A stretch of 64,000 nt of DNA. Origin: JARRNJ01 sp037385045. Its GTDB lineage: Bacteria; Pseudomonadota; Gammaproteobacteria; JASBUN01. Shown in pieces: positions 45,818-54,560 of the stretch. The translations under genes and the position numbers were made by a program. The notes under the pieces were generated by a model, which saw only the letters and a list, made by a program, of their open reading frames with translations, was not told the DNA's origin and made no database searches. Position 1 is the stretch's first letter. The number at the start of each line of letters is the position of its first letter. Location of the stretch: assembly GCA_037385045.1 (NCBI GenBank), contig JARRNJ010000023.1:20547-84546 (forward strand). The letters are read 5' to 3'.

Positions 45818-47962
45818 ATGAACAAACGCCACCTTCGTTGGCTGCTCGTGGTATTGGTGCTGTTGGCCATCGGCGCCTACTTTCTGTTCGACCTCGGACA
45901 TTACTTTTCGCTGGAATACGTGAAGTCCCGGCAGCAGGCATTTCAGAGCTACTACGCCGCCCACCGGCTGCTGACCCTGCTCACCTATATGGGGGTCTAC
46001 GTGCTGGTCACGGCGCTGTCGGTGCCGGGCGCCGTGGTACTGACCCTCGCCGGAGGGCTGATGTTCGGGTTGCTCGTGGCAACGGTTGTGGTTTCCTTCG
46101 CCAGCACCATCGGTGCGACGCTGGCTTTTCTGGCAGCCCGCTTCGTCCTGCGCGACGCCGTCCAGCGGCGCTTCGCCCAGCGCCTGCGGCGGGTCAATGA
46201 AGGCGTAGAACGCGAGGGCGCCTTTTATCTGTTCACGCTGCGGCTGATCGCGGCGGTACCGTTCTTCCTCATCAACCTGCTGATGGGCCTGACCCGCATT
46301 CCCACCTGGCGGTTCTTCTGGGTCAGCCAATTGGGCATGCTGCCCGGCACCCTGGTCTATGTGAACGCCGGCACGCAGCTGGGCCGCATCGAGGCGCTCG
46401 GCGATATCTTCTCGCCGGGGCTGATCGTGTCGCTGGCGTTGCTGGGTGTTTTTCCCTTAGCCGCCAAACGCGTGGCGGAGTTCCTGCGTGCCCGCCGCCA
46501 GCGACGCCGGTTTCCGGCGCCGTCGACCTGCGACTACAACCTGGTGGTGATCGGCGCCGGCTCCGGCGGGCTGGTGGCGGCCTATATCGCTGCAGCGCTG
46601 AAAGCCAAGGTGGCGCTGGTCGAACGCGAGCGCATGGGTGGTGATTGCCTCAACACCGGCTGCGTGCCCAGCAAGGCGCTGATCCGCACGGCACGATTTG
46701 TCGCTGACGCCAGACGCGCGACGGCGTTGGGCCTGGAGCGCGTGGAGCTGGAGATGAATTTCGCCCAAGTCATGGAGCGGGTGCAGCGGGCGATCCGCAA
46801 AGTCGAGCCCCATGATTCGGTCGAACGCTACACCGCACTGGGCGTGGAGTGCCTTGCCGGGGAGGCGACCCTGCGGTCGCCCTACGAAGTCGAAGTGGCG
46901 GGCCGCGTGTTGACCACGCGCAATATCGTCATCGCCACCGGCGCCCGTCCCCTGGTGCCCCCCATTGAGGGGCTCGATGAAGTCGGGTATCTCACCTCGG
47001 ACACCGTCTGGGAACTGCGGCGGCTGCCGCGGCGGCTGTTGGTCATCGGGGGCGGCCCCATCGGCTGCGAGCTGGCGCAGGCGTTCCAGGTGCTCGGCGC
47101 CCAGGTCACGCTCATGGAACGGGCTCAGCGGCTGCTCACCGTAGAGGACGAAGACGTCAGCGAAGTCCTTCAGCGGCGGTTCGAAACCGACGGTATACGC
47201 ATCCTGGTCGGCCACGAAGCCGTGCGCTTCGGCCGGGACCAGGGCGTGAAGTATGTGTCGTGCGACGCCTCCGGCACCGAGGTGCGCGTCGAGTTCGACG
47301 AAGTGCTGGTGGCATTGGGGCGGCGACCGAGCGTGGAGGGCTTCGGCCTTGAACGGCTCGGCGTGGTTTTGAATGACCGCGGCGGCGTGGAAACCGATTC
47401 GTGGGCGCGCACCAACTTCCCTAACATTTTTGCCTGCGGTGACGTAACCGGCTCGTACCAGTTCACCCATACGGCGGCCCACCAAGCCTGGTATGCGACC
47501 GTCAATGCGCTGTTGCGCCCGTGGAAGCGCTTCAAAGTCGATTATCGCTCCATTCCCTGGTGCACTTTCACGACACCGGAAGTCGCCCACGTGGGCATGA
47601 ACGAACAACAAGCCCATAGCCAGGGCGTTGCGTTCGAGGTCACTCGCTACCCACTGAGCGAGCTGGACCGGGCGATCGTTGACGAGGACGACGACGGTTT
47701 CGTCAAGGTGCTGACGGCTCCGGGGCGCGACCGCATCCTCGGCGCGACCATCGTCGGCGCCCATGCCGGGGAGATGATTGCCGAGTTCGTCACCGCCATG
47801 CGTCACAGGTTGGGGCTGAACAAGATCCTCGGCACCATTCACGTCTACCCGACCTTCAGCGAAGCCAACAAGTATGCGGCCGGTGCCTGGAAGCGCGCTC
47901 ATGCGCCGCAACGGGTCCTGGGTTGGCTGGGCCGTTTTCAGTCCCGGCGCCGGGGGGGCTGA
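45818..47962 (+). CDS. TMEM64/TVP38 membrane domain fused to a mercuric-reductase-like FAD oxidoreductase
   Basis: This 714-aa protein joins two families. Residues 1-220 are a TVP38/TMEM64 (DedA-like SNARE-associated) membrane domain with several spans and the motif YVLVTALSVPGAVVLTLAGGLMFG. Residues 238-700 are a pyridine-nucleotide disulfide oxidoreductase: FAD site VVIGAGSGGLVAAYIA (about 243-258), redox-active C277/C282 in GGDCLNTGCVPSKAL, NAD site LVIGGGPIGCELAQ and the dimer domain at the end. The mercury-specific C-terminal Cys pair is absent. It could pass electrons to a membrane substrate, which is an inference. Confidence 0.92.
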   Translation: MNKRHLRWLLVVLVLLAIGAYFLFDLGHYFSLEYVKSRQQAFQSYYAAHRLLTLLTYMGVYVLVTALSVPGAVVLTLAGGLMFGLLVATVVVSFASTIGATLAFLAARFVLRDAVQRRFAQRLRRVNEGVEREGAFYLFTLRLIAAVPFFLINLLMGLTRIPTWRFFWVSQLGMLPGTLVYVNAGTQLGRIEALGDIFSPGLIVSLALLGVFPLAAKRVAEFLRARRQRRRFPAPSTCDYNLVVIGAGSGGLVAAYIAAALKAKVALVERERMGGDCLNTGCVPSKALIRTARFVADARRATALGLERVELEMNFAQVMERVQRAIRKVEPHDSVERYTALGVECLAGEATLRSPYEVEVAGRVLTTRNIVIATGARPLVPPIEGLDEVGYLTSDTVWELRRLPRRLLVIGGGPIGCELAQAFQVLGAQVTLMERAQRLLTVEDEDVSEVLQRRFETDGIRILVGHEAVRFGRDQGVKYVSCDASGTEVRVEFDEVLVALGRRPSVEGFGLERLGVVLNDRGGVETDSWARTNFPNIFACGDVTGSYQFTHTAAHQAWYATVNALLRPWKRFKVDYRSIPWCTFTTPEVAHVGMNEQQAHSQGVAFEVTRYPLSELDRAIVDEDDDGFVKVLTAPGRDRILGATIVGAHAGEMIAEFVTAMRHRLGLNKILGTIHVYPTFSEANKYAAGAWKRAHAPQRVLGWLGRFQSRRRGG

Positions 47963-48136
47963 CCCGGCGCGTCGGACCACGCCGAGCGGGGCAGCGGCTA
48001 TACTGAGAGCGATGGTGGCGGGTCGGCACCGGCGATCGCCGCGGGCTAGGGCGGATGCGGCCCACGCCCAGGAAACCACATGCGGGCGCGAACTTGCCGA
48101 CCGTTTGTTGTCCGCGTTTCGTTAGAGGTTTGTTGT

Positions 48137-48343
48137 ATGCGCAATGGTATTGTGAAGTGGTTCAATGACGCCAAAGGCTACGGCTTTATCGCGCCCGAGG
48201 ACGGGGGCGAGGACCTGTTCGTCCACTTTTCCGCCATCCAGGGCGACGGATTTCGCTCTCTGACCGAAGGGCAGTCGGTGACCTTTGAAACCCAGCAGGG
48301 CCCCAAGGGTCTGCAGGCCGTGGACGTATCGCCCACTACCTGA
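48137..48343 (+). CDS. Cold-shock protein (CspA family)
   Basis: This 68-aa protein is a single cold-shock domain: NGIVKWFNDAKGYGFIAPEDGG with RNP1 (KGYGFI) and then DLFVHFSAIQGDG with RNP2 (FVHF). It binds single-stranded RNA and DNA. The ATG at 48137 starts the family region; upstream in-frame codons are not typical. The 170-base stretch before it could hold a long 5' leader, as in cspA mRNAs, but I see no specific motif. Confidence 0.92.
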   Translation: MRNGIVKWFNDAKGYGFIAPEDGGEDLFVHFSAIQGDGFRSLTEGQSVTFETQQGPKGLQAVDVSPTT

Positions 48344-48386
48344 GTTTTCCCGATTGATGACCATGCCGTCATGGCCGGGCCAGCGC

Positions 48387-49604
48387 TCAGTCCCTCAGGC
48401 GTTGGACCACCAGGGTGGCGTTGGTGCCGCCGAAGCCGAAACTGTTGGACATCACCACGTCGAGGCGGGCGTCGTCGATGCGCTCGCGCGCGACCGGCAG
48501 ACCTTCGGCGGCCGGATCCATCTCCTGGATGTTGGCCGAGGCGCTGATGAAGCCGGACTCCATCATCAACACGGAGTAGATCAGCTCGTGAACGCCGGCG
48601 GCGCCCAGAGCATGGCCGGTAAGGGACTTGGTTGAGGCAATGTGGGGCGCCTCGGCGCCGAACACCTCCCGGATGGCTTCCAGCTCCCGTACGTCACCGA
48701 TCGGTGTGCTGGTGCCGTGGGCGTTGATGTAATCCACCGGCCGCGAGACGGTTTCCAGCGCCATGCGCATGCAGCGCACGGCGCCGTCGCCCGATGGCTG
48801 CACCATATCGAAGCCGTCGGAGGTGGCGCCGTAGCCGACCAACTCGCCGTAGATTCTGGCGCCGCGCCGCCGGGCGTGCTCCAGCTCCTCGAGCACCACC
48901 ACGCCGCCGCCGCCGGAGATGACGAAGCCGTCGCGGTCCTTGTCGTAGGGGCGCGACGCCCGTGTGGGATCGTCGTTGTACTTCGACGACAGCGCGCTCA
49001 TGGCGTCGAACATCAACGTCATGCTCCAGTGCACTTCGTCGCCCCCGCCGGCAAAGACAATGTCCTGCTTGCCGGCCTGTATCTGCTCCATGCCGTTGCC
49101 GATGCAGTGGGCGCTGGTGGCGCATGCGGAGCTGATGGAGTAGTTGACGCCCTTGATCTTGAACGGCGTGCTCAGGCACGCCGACACGGTGCTGCTCATG
49201 GTGCGCGGGACCATGTAGGGGCCGACTCGCCGCAGGCCTTTGCTGCGCAGGATGTCGGCCGCGGCGACGATGTTTTCCGTCGACGACCCGCCGGAACCCA
49301 TGATCAGGCCGGTGCGGGGATGGGAGACCTCGGATTCCTCCAGGCCGGCGTCGGCAATCGCTTCCTGCATGGCAATGTGGGCGTAGGCAGCCGCATTGCC
49401 CATGAAGCGCAGGACCTTGCGGTCGATATGTTCGCTGGGATCGATGCGGATGGGCCCGCATACCTGGCTGCGAAAGCCCAGTTCCCCGTATTCCGCGTTG
49501 AACTTGATGCCGGAGCGGCCCTCGCGCAGGGATTCGACAATCTCCTGCTTGTTGGTGCCGATGCTGGAAACCGCGCCGAGCCCGGTGATTACTACACGTC
49601 TCAC
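48387..49604 (-). CDS. fabB: Beta-ketoacyl-ACP synthase I
   Basis: This 405-aa enzyme elongates fatty acids, including the unsaturated intermediates made by FabA. The nucleophile is C161 in SSACATSAHC, and the two histidines are in NAHGTSTPIGD (about 297) and LTGHALGAAG (about 333). Length and start (MRRVVITGLGAVSSIG) match E. coli FabB. It follows fabA with 12 bases between them and overlaps no other gene, so fabA-fabB form an operon, the classical anaerobic unsaturated fatty acid pathway. Confidence 0.97.
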   Translation of the reverse strand: MRRVVITGLGAVSSIGTNKQEIVESLREGRSGIKFNAEYGELGFRSQVCGPIRIDPSEHIDRKVLRFMGNAAAYAHIAMQEAIADAGLEESEVSHPRTGLIMGSGGSSTENIVAAADILRSKGLRRVGPYMVPRTMSSTVSACLSTPFKIKGVNYSISSACATSAHCIGNGMEQIQAGKQDIVFAGGGDEVHWSMTLMFDAMSALSSKYNDDPTRASRPYDKDRDGFVISGGGGVVVLEELEHARRRGARIYGELVGYGATSDGFDMVQPSGDGAVRCMRMALETVSRPVDYINAHGTSTPIGDVRELEAIREVFGAEAPHIASTKSLTGHALGAAGVHELIYSVLMMESGFISASANIQEMDPAAEGLPVARERIDDARLDVVMSNSFGFGGTNATLVVQRLRD

Positions 49605-49615
49605 AGCACTCGTCC

Positions 49616-50131
49616 TCAGAAATCGTCGGTACGTGTGAACAAGCCGACCCGCAAGTCCGTGGCGTGATAGATCTCTCTTCCGTCGACCTCCATGACGGCG
49701 TCGGCGATACCCATGACCAGCTTGCGCATGATGACCCGCTTGACATGCACCTGGTAGGTGATCAGTTCATTGCGCGGCGTCACTTGGCCGCTGAACTTCA
49801 CTTCGCCGGAGCCGAGCGCCCGGCCGCGTCCCGGACCGCCCAGCCAGCCGAGGAAAAATCCCACCAACTGCCACATGGCGTCGAGTCCGAGGCAGCCCGG
49901 CATGACCGGATCGCCGGCGAAATGGCAGTCGAAAAACCAAAGGTCGGGGCGAATGTCCAGCTCCGCGGTGACATGGCCTTTTCCGTAACGCCCGCCGGCC
50001 TCGCCAATATCCGAAATGCGGTCGAACATCAGCATCGGGGGCAGCGGCAGTTGCGCATTTCCGGGTCCGAACAGTTCTCCACGACCGCATTGCAGGAGCT
50101 CGTCTCTGGTATAGCTGTTTTTCTTCGACAT
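49616..50131 (-). CDS. fabA: 3-hydroxyacyl-ACP dehydratase/isomerase
   Basis: This 171-aa enzyme dehydrates beta-hydroxydecanoyl-ACP and isomerises the trans to the cis double bond. Catalytic H70 is in FDCHFAGDPVMPG and D84 in LGLDAMWQL, at exactly the E. coli positions. The ATG at 50131 gives the family length; longer open codons upstream are not supported. The 270 bases before it contain the promoter region of fabA and of the divergent DUF45 gene. Confidence 0.97.
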   Translation of the reverse strand: MSKKNSYTRDELLQCGRGELFGPGNAQLPLPPMLMFDRISDIGEAGGRYGKGHVTAELDIRPDLWFFDCHFAGDPVMPGCLGLDAMWQLVGFFLGWLGGPGRGRALGSGEVKFSGQVTPRNELITYQVHVKRVIMRKLVMGIADAVMEVDGREIYHATDLRVGLFTRTDDF

Positions 50132-50405
50132 CGAATTTGTTTGGCGTTGGCGTGAGGACCCCGGCGCCGGATGGCACAATCGGGGCGCGGCAGGGGGCAT
50201 TATAGCCGTACCCGTCCGGGCGTGACAGCACGTGCCTTCCCCCCTGCCTGCACGCGGCAGCACCACGGGGCTAACTTCAGCACCGGCGGTTCGGTTCCGC
50301 CATGATGCAGGTCAAGTAAACCATTCTTCATCTGTGGGAATGGTGCCGCGGCGTGACCGCCGCGAACGCGGTTGACATCCCCCGGCACCCCGTCAAAATG
50401 GGCCC

Positions 50406-51146
50406 ATGCCGAAGCCGACCACCAGCGTTGCCGTCCGCGGCAACCTGCCCGAGTACTCGGTGCGGGTCAGCAGCCGCGCCCGCTACATGCAACTGAAGGT
50501 GTCGCCGTTGGCGCGGGTCGAGGTGGTGGTGCCGCGGGGCTACGATGAGCATTTGGTGACGGCCTTTGTCAGCAAGCATCGGGAATGGCTGCACCGCACC
50601 CTGGCGCAGCTGCGCGCGGTTCGAATCGCCGATCCGGCCATCGACGGGCCGGTGCCCCGGCGGGTGGAGCTGGCGGCGTTGCAGGAGACCTGGCAGGTGG
50701 AATACCGGCGGCCGGCCGCGGGCCGGGCCGCGGCGCGCAGCGAAGCGGCCGCAGGCATCCTGCATCTGTCAGCCGCGAATGCCGAGGGCGCGCGCTCAGC
50801 GTTGTGCGCCTGGCTGTCCCGGCGCGCGCGGCAGACGTTGGTGCCCTGGCTGGACCGGTTGAGCAATGAAACCGGCCTGGGTTACGGCAGCGCCAGCGTG
50901 CGCGCGCAGAGGACCCGCTGGGGCAGCTGTTCAGCCCGGCGCCACATCAGCCTCAACCGGGCCCTGCTGTTTCTGCCGCCGCGCGCGGTGAGTTACCTGA
51001 TGCTGCACGAGCTCTGCCATACCGTGTTTATGAATCACTCGAAGCGCTACTGGCGGTTGGTGGGCGCTTTCGAGCCCGAATACCAATCCTGGGACGCACG
51101 GCTCGGAGACGGCTGGCGCGATATCCCCCACTGGGCGTTTCCCTGA
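50406..51146 (+). CDS. M48-like metallopeptidase (DUF45 / YgjP)
   Basis: This 246-aa protein is a YgjP-like (DUF45, SprT-like) zinc peptidase. The active site is HELCH at 201-205, with a third ligand at H211 in NHSKRYW. The motif TRWGSCSARRHISLNRALLF (about 170-189) precedes it as in the family. No signal peptide is seen, so it is cytoplasmic. The target is unknown. The molybdopterin-binding protein gene starts 13 bases after its stop, in the same direction. Confidence 0.9.
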   Translation: MPKPTTSVAVRGNLPEYSVRVSSRARYMQLKVSPLARVEVVVPRGYDEHLVTAFVSKHREWLHRTLAQLRAVRIADPAIDGPVPRRVELAALQETWQVEYRRPAAGRAAARSEAAAGILHLSAANAEGARSALCAWLSRRARQTLVPWLDRLSNETGLGYGSASVRAQRTRWGSCSARRHISLNRALLFLPPRAVSYLMLHELCHTVFMNHSKRYWRLVGAFEPEYQSWDARLGDGWRDIPHWAFP

Positions 51147-51159
51147 CCGGTCCCGATCC

Positions 51160-51903
51160 ATGGAATTCGGCATTATCGTCATTGGCGACGAGCTGCTCAG
51201 CGGCCGGCGCCAAGACCGTCATTTCGAGCAATCCGTCCGCATCCTGGGCCAGCACGGCCTGACGCTGGCCTGGTGCCGCATCATCGGTGATGACGAGCGG
51301 CGGATTACGGCCACGCTGCGCGAAACCCTCGATTCCGACGACGCGGTGTTCAGCTTCGGCGGCATCGGTGCCACGCCCGACGATCTCACGCGCCGATGTG
51401 CCGCCCGCGCCGCCGGCCGGGCCCTGGTCCGTCATCCCCGTGCCCTGGCCGAAATCGAGGCCCAGTTCGGCGAAGCGGCCTATCCGCACCGGGTGCTGAT
51501 GGCCGACCTGCCCGAAGGCTGCGAGCTCATTCCCAATCCTTACAATCGCGTGCCGGGCTTCACGCTGGAGCGGCATCACTTTCTGCCCGGCTTTCCGCAA
51601 TTGGCCTGGCCGATGATGGAATGGGTGTTGCTGCGCTACTATACCGACCAGTTTCAGTGCCAGCCGCCGGTGCAGGACGTTTTCGTGGTCTACGACGTTC
51701 ACGAAAGCCAGCTCATGGACTTGATGGAGTCGTTCGTGAAGCGCCACCCGGATGTGCGTCTGTCGAGTCTGCCGACCATGGGCGCCGAGCGCCGGCGCAT
51801 CGAGCTCGGCGTACGCGGCGCCCCCGAGCCGGTGCGGGTTGCGGCCGACGACCTGGCCGCCGCCCTGGACCGGGGCGGACTGACCTGGGAACGGGCCACC
51901 TGA
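51160..51903 (+). CDS. Molybdopterin-binding / CinA N-terminal-like protein
   Basis: This 247-aa protein has the MoCF-binding fold: GIIVIGDELLSGRRQDRHFE at the N-terminus and SFGGIGATPDDLTRR (about 65-79), as in MoaB/MogA and the N-terminal domain of CinA. The C-terminal part (LPGFPQLAWPMMEWVL; FVVYDVHESQLMDLMESF) is as in CinA-like stand-alone proteins. No CinA deamidase domain is fused. It forms a likely two-gene unit with the DUF45 peptidase upstream. Confidence 0.88.
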   Translation: MEFGIIVIGDELLSGRRQDRHFEQSVRILGQHGLTLAWCRIIGDDERRITATLRETLDSDDAVFSFGGIGATPDDLTRRCAARAAGRALVRHPRALAEIEAQFGEAAYPHRVLMADLPEGCELIPNPYNRVPGFTLERHHFLPGFPQLAWPMMEWVLLRYYTDQFQCQPPVQDVFVVYDVHESQLMDLMESFVKRHPDVRLSSLPTMGAERRRIELGVRGAPEPVRVAADDLAAALDRGGLTWERAT

Positions 51904-51908
51904 AGCGT

Positions 51909-53369
51909 CTACGTTTGCCCGGTTCCTTCGCGGACATGGCGCCGGTAGGCGGCGAGGGCCTGCTCGCGGCTGGCGCGCAGGTCGACGATGGGCGCAGGAT
52001 AGTGACGGCCGACCACCACGCCGGCCTCGTGCTGCACCTCCGGCGGCGCGTTCCAGGGCTGGTGGATCCAGCGCTTCGGCAGTGAGGCCAGCTCCGGCAG
52101 CCAGCGCCGCACGTAGGCACCCTCCGGATCGAACTTTTCCCCCTGTGTCACCGGATTGAAGATGCGGAAATAGGGGGCGGCGTCCGCGCCGCTGCCCGCC
52201 ACCCATTGCCAGCCCATGCTGTTGTTGGCCAGATCCGCATCCACCAGGGTGTCCCAGAACCAACGGGCGCCGTGCCGCCAGGCGACGCGGCAGTTTTTGG
52301 TGAGAAACGACGCGCTGATCATGCGCACCCGGTTGTGCATCCAGCCGCTGTGCCACAGCTCGCGCATGCCCGCGTCGACGATCGGCACTCCGGTGCGGCC
52401 CGACTGCCAGCGCGACAGCGGCTCGCCGGGCGGCTCCTGCCAGGGAAAATTATTGAAGCGCGGGTTCAGCGCCTGCTCGGTCGTGAACGGAAAGTCCCAC
52501 AGGATGTGATAGGCGAATTCGCGCCAACCCAGCTCCCGCAACAGGGCCTCGGCGCCGCCGTAGGCGCCGGCGGTGGTGGCGCCCAGCGCCTGCTGGCGCA
52601 GGGTCCAGGCCACCTGGCGCGGGCTGATTTCTCCATGGTGCAGGTGGGGCGACAGGCGGCTGGTGCCCGTCTCCGCCGGAAAGTCGCGCTGCCGCCCGTA
52701 GCCGGCGAGCCCCGAGCGGCAGAAGGCGGCTAGGCGCTCCAGCGCCGCCGTCTCGCCCGGTCGCCAGGCATCCCGCAAACCCTGATCCCACGGCTGTTGC
52801 GGGGCCAGCGCCAAGGCCTCGACGGGCAGTGACGGCAATGTCGCCGCCGTCCCCGGCCATGTCCTCGGTGTAGGCAGTGGAGGGGAGGCCAGCGGTTGGC
52901 GCAGGCAGGCGCGCCAGAAGGGGGTGAACACCCGGTACGGCCCGCCGCTTGCGGTGCGGACGCTGCCGGGCTCGAACAGCAGGCTGGCGTTGAAATCCCG
53001 GGTCTCCACCCCGCAACGCTGCAGCACCGCGGCGAGCCGGCGGTCACGCTCGGCCAATACCGGTTCGAAGGCACGGTTCCATACCACCGCCTCGGCACCG
53101 GTTTCGGCGGCCAGGGTTCGCAGGGTCTCCAGGCTGTCGCCGGCACGGATCACCAGTGTGGTCCCCAGGTCCTGAAGGGACCGCTGCAGGGCCTGCAGGC
53201 TATGGTGCAGCCACCAGCGCGCTGCGCCGCCCGGCGCCCATGGCGCCGCTTCTTGCGGTGCATGCACGTACACCGGGATTACCCGATCGGCCCGCGAAAG
53301 GGCGTGGTGCAGCGCCGGATTGTCGTGCAGGCGCAGATCGTTGCGAAACCAGACGAGACAGGTGGCCAT
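51909..53369 (-). CDS. phrB: Deoxyribodipyrimidine photolyase (class I)
   Basis: This 486-aa DNA-repair enzyme uses light and FAD to split cyclobutane pyrimidine dimers. It starts MATCLVWFRNDLRLHDNPAL (antenna-chromophore domain), and the FAD-binding C-terminal part contains WREFAYHILWDFPFT, GVPIVDAGMRELWHSGWMHNRVRM, and GWQWVAGSGADAAPYFRIFNP. Both blocks are complete. It converges with the CinA-like gene with only 5 bases between stops. It lies downstream of DUF3301, thioredoxin-HEAT and SelO on the same strand. Confidence 0.96.
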   Translation of the reverse strand: MATCLVWFRNDLRLHDNPALHHALSRADRVIPVYVHAPQEAAPWAPGGAARWWLHHSLQALQRSLQDLGTTLVIRAGDSLETLRTLAAETGAEAVVWNRAFEPVLAERDRRLAAVLQRCGVETRDFNASLLFEPGSVRTASGGPYRVFTPFWRACLRQPLASPPLPTPRTWPGTAATLPSLPVEALALAPQQPWDQGLRDAWRPGETAALERLAAFCRSGLAGYGRQRDFPAETGTSRLSPHLHHGEISPRQVAWTLRQQALGATTAGAYGGAEALLRELGWREFAYHILWDFPFTTEQALNPRFNNFPWQEPPGEPLSRWQSGRTGVPIVDAGMRELWHSGWMHNRVRMISASFLTKNCRVAWRHGARWFWDTLVDADLANNSMGWQWVAGSGADAAPYFRIFNPVTQGEKFDPEGAYVRRWLPELASLPKRWIHQPWNAPPEVQHEAGVVVGRHYPAPIVDLRASREQALAAYRRHVREGTGQT

Positions 53370-53414
53370 GGCGCAACCTCGGACTGGGCGGGCGTGTGTG
53401 TCGGTGCCGCCGGC

Positions 53415-53774
53415 TCAGGAGTCGAGCCTGGGGGTGTCGGAGCGCTCGGGTGAAAACTCGGGGGCGGTCGGGGGTGCCAGGCCGACCACCTCGACCCGGG
53501 CGGCGGTGATGATGATAAACCCCCGCAGGCGGTTGTTGTGGTCCTCACTGTACTCGAACTGGTACGTACGCTGCAGGGTCAGCCACCCGCCTGGGCTGCG
53601 GGCCGGCCGCAGCCGGCGCAGGGCCACGGTGCCGTCGAGCAGTTGCAGCCCCTGGCGCCGGCAGGTTTCGGCGGCGACGCGGGTGCCCAGCTCCCGGGCT
53701 TTGAGCCCGCTGTACCACAGCCAGCCGGCGAGCAGGCCGAGGACCAGAACATTCAATGCCGAAAACGTGCCCAT
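53415..53774 (-). CDS. DUF3301 family protein
   Basis: This 119-aa protein has an N-terminal membrane span (LNVLVLGLLAGWLWYSGLK, about 7-25) followed by the DUF3301 block (REL..RVAAETCRRQGLQLLDGTVALRRLRPAR; TYQFEYSEDHNNRLRGFIII). The function is unknown. It is 45 bases upstream of the photolyase gene and 16 bases downstream of the thioredoxin-HEAT gene on the same strand. Confidence 0.8.
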   Translation of the reverse strand: MGTFSALNVLVLGLLAGWLWYSGLKARELGTRVAAETCRRQGLQLLDGTVALRRLRPARSPGGWLTLQRTYQFEYSEDHNNRLRGFIIITAARVEVVGLAPPTAPEFSPERSDTPRLDS

Positions 53775-53790
53775 AACGATTGCGTTCGCC

Positions 53791-54456
53791 TCACACCGGC
53801 TCGGCGTGGCCCAGCCGTTCCAGGGACTCGGCGGCGATCTCGCGCACCTCGGCGTCCTCATCCTGCAGCCGCGGGCGCAGGTACGCCATCGCGGCGTCGC
53901 GGCCCGTGAGCCCCAGGTAGTGACAGGCGTCGCTGCGCACCCGGTGATCCCGGTGGGACGCAAGCCGGCCCAGCCCCGCGGTCAGCCCGGCCAGGGTATC
54001 GCTGTCGGCCAGATCCTCGATCAGGGCGCCCACCCCCAGGCGCACGGTGATGGCGGTTTCCGTGTCTTCGATCAACGGCAGCAGGGCATCGGCCCAGCGC
54101 GGTTCGTGTTCCAGCAGCCGCTGCACCTGGGCCAGGCGGCTGTCCTTGAGTTGCTGGGCGATGTATTCGCTCATGCCTTCCCCCCGTGCGGCAAGCTCGG
54201 CCCATTGGCGCAGTTCGGCCGCTGAGTGGAGGCCCTCGAGGACGAAGGGTCCGATCCGTATCCAGGGCACCGAGCGCACACCCAGTTCCGCGGCGCGCGC
54301 CGGCCGTTCGGCGATATTGACCACCTCCAGGGCACCGATGGCTCCATCCTTGACCAGCCCGGTGAGGGCCTCCAGCACCTTCGGGCAATAGGCGCAGCCC
54401 GGCGCGAGGAGCAGCAGTGCGTCGGGGGACGAGGGCGGGGTGGGGGTGGTAGCCAT
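53791..54456 (-). CDS. Thioredoxin-like domain fused to HEAT repeats
   Basis: This 221-aa protein starts with a thioredoxin/glutaredoxin-like domain: PGCAYCPKVLEALTGL with C21-x2-C24, and the cis-proline in VRSVPWIRIG (P64). From about residue 110 on it has HEAT-like helical repeats (LLEHEPRWADALLPLIED, LADSDTLAGLTAGLGRLASHRDHRVRSDACHYLGL, DEDAEVREIAAESLERLG). This domain order suggests a redox protein with a protein-binding platform. It lies downstream of selO by about 104 bases on the same strand. Confidence 0.88.
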   Translation of the reverse strand: MATTPTPPSSPDALLLLAPGCAYCPKVLEALTGLVKDGAIGALEVVNIAERPARAAELGVRSVPWIRIGPFVLEGLHSAAELRQWAELAARGEGMSEYIAQQLKDSRLAQVQRLLEHEPRWADALLPLIEDTETAITVRLGVGALIEDLADSDTLAGLTAGLGRLASHRDHRVRSDACHYLGLTGRDAAMAYLRPRLQDEDAEVREIAAESLERLGHAEPV

Positions 54457-54560
54457 GGTGTCGCCGGGGTGGGGTCGGGGCCGACAGCGCCCGTGGGGCC
54501 GATGTCCAGTATACCAATGGTGAAGCGGCTCACAAGCGGGCCGCGGGCGGGTGCACCCGG

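Noticed and set aside
50619..50630. GGTTCGAATC, which looks like a tRNA T-loop
   Set aside because: It is inside the coding sequence of the DUF45 peptidase, and no acceptor or anticodon arms are present.
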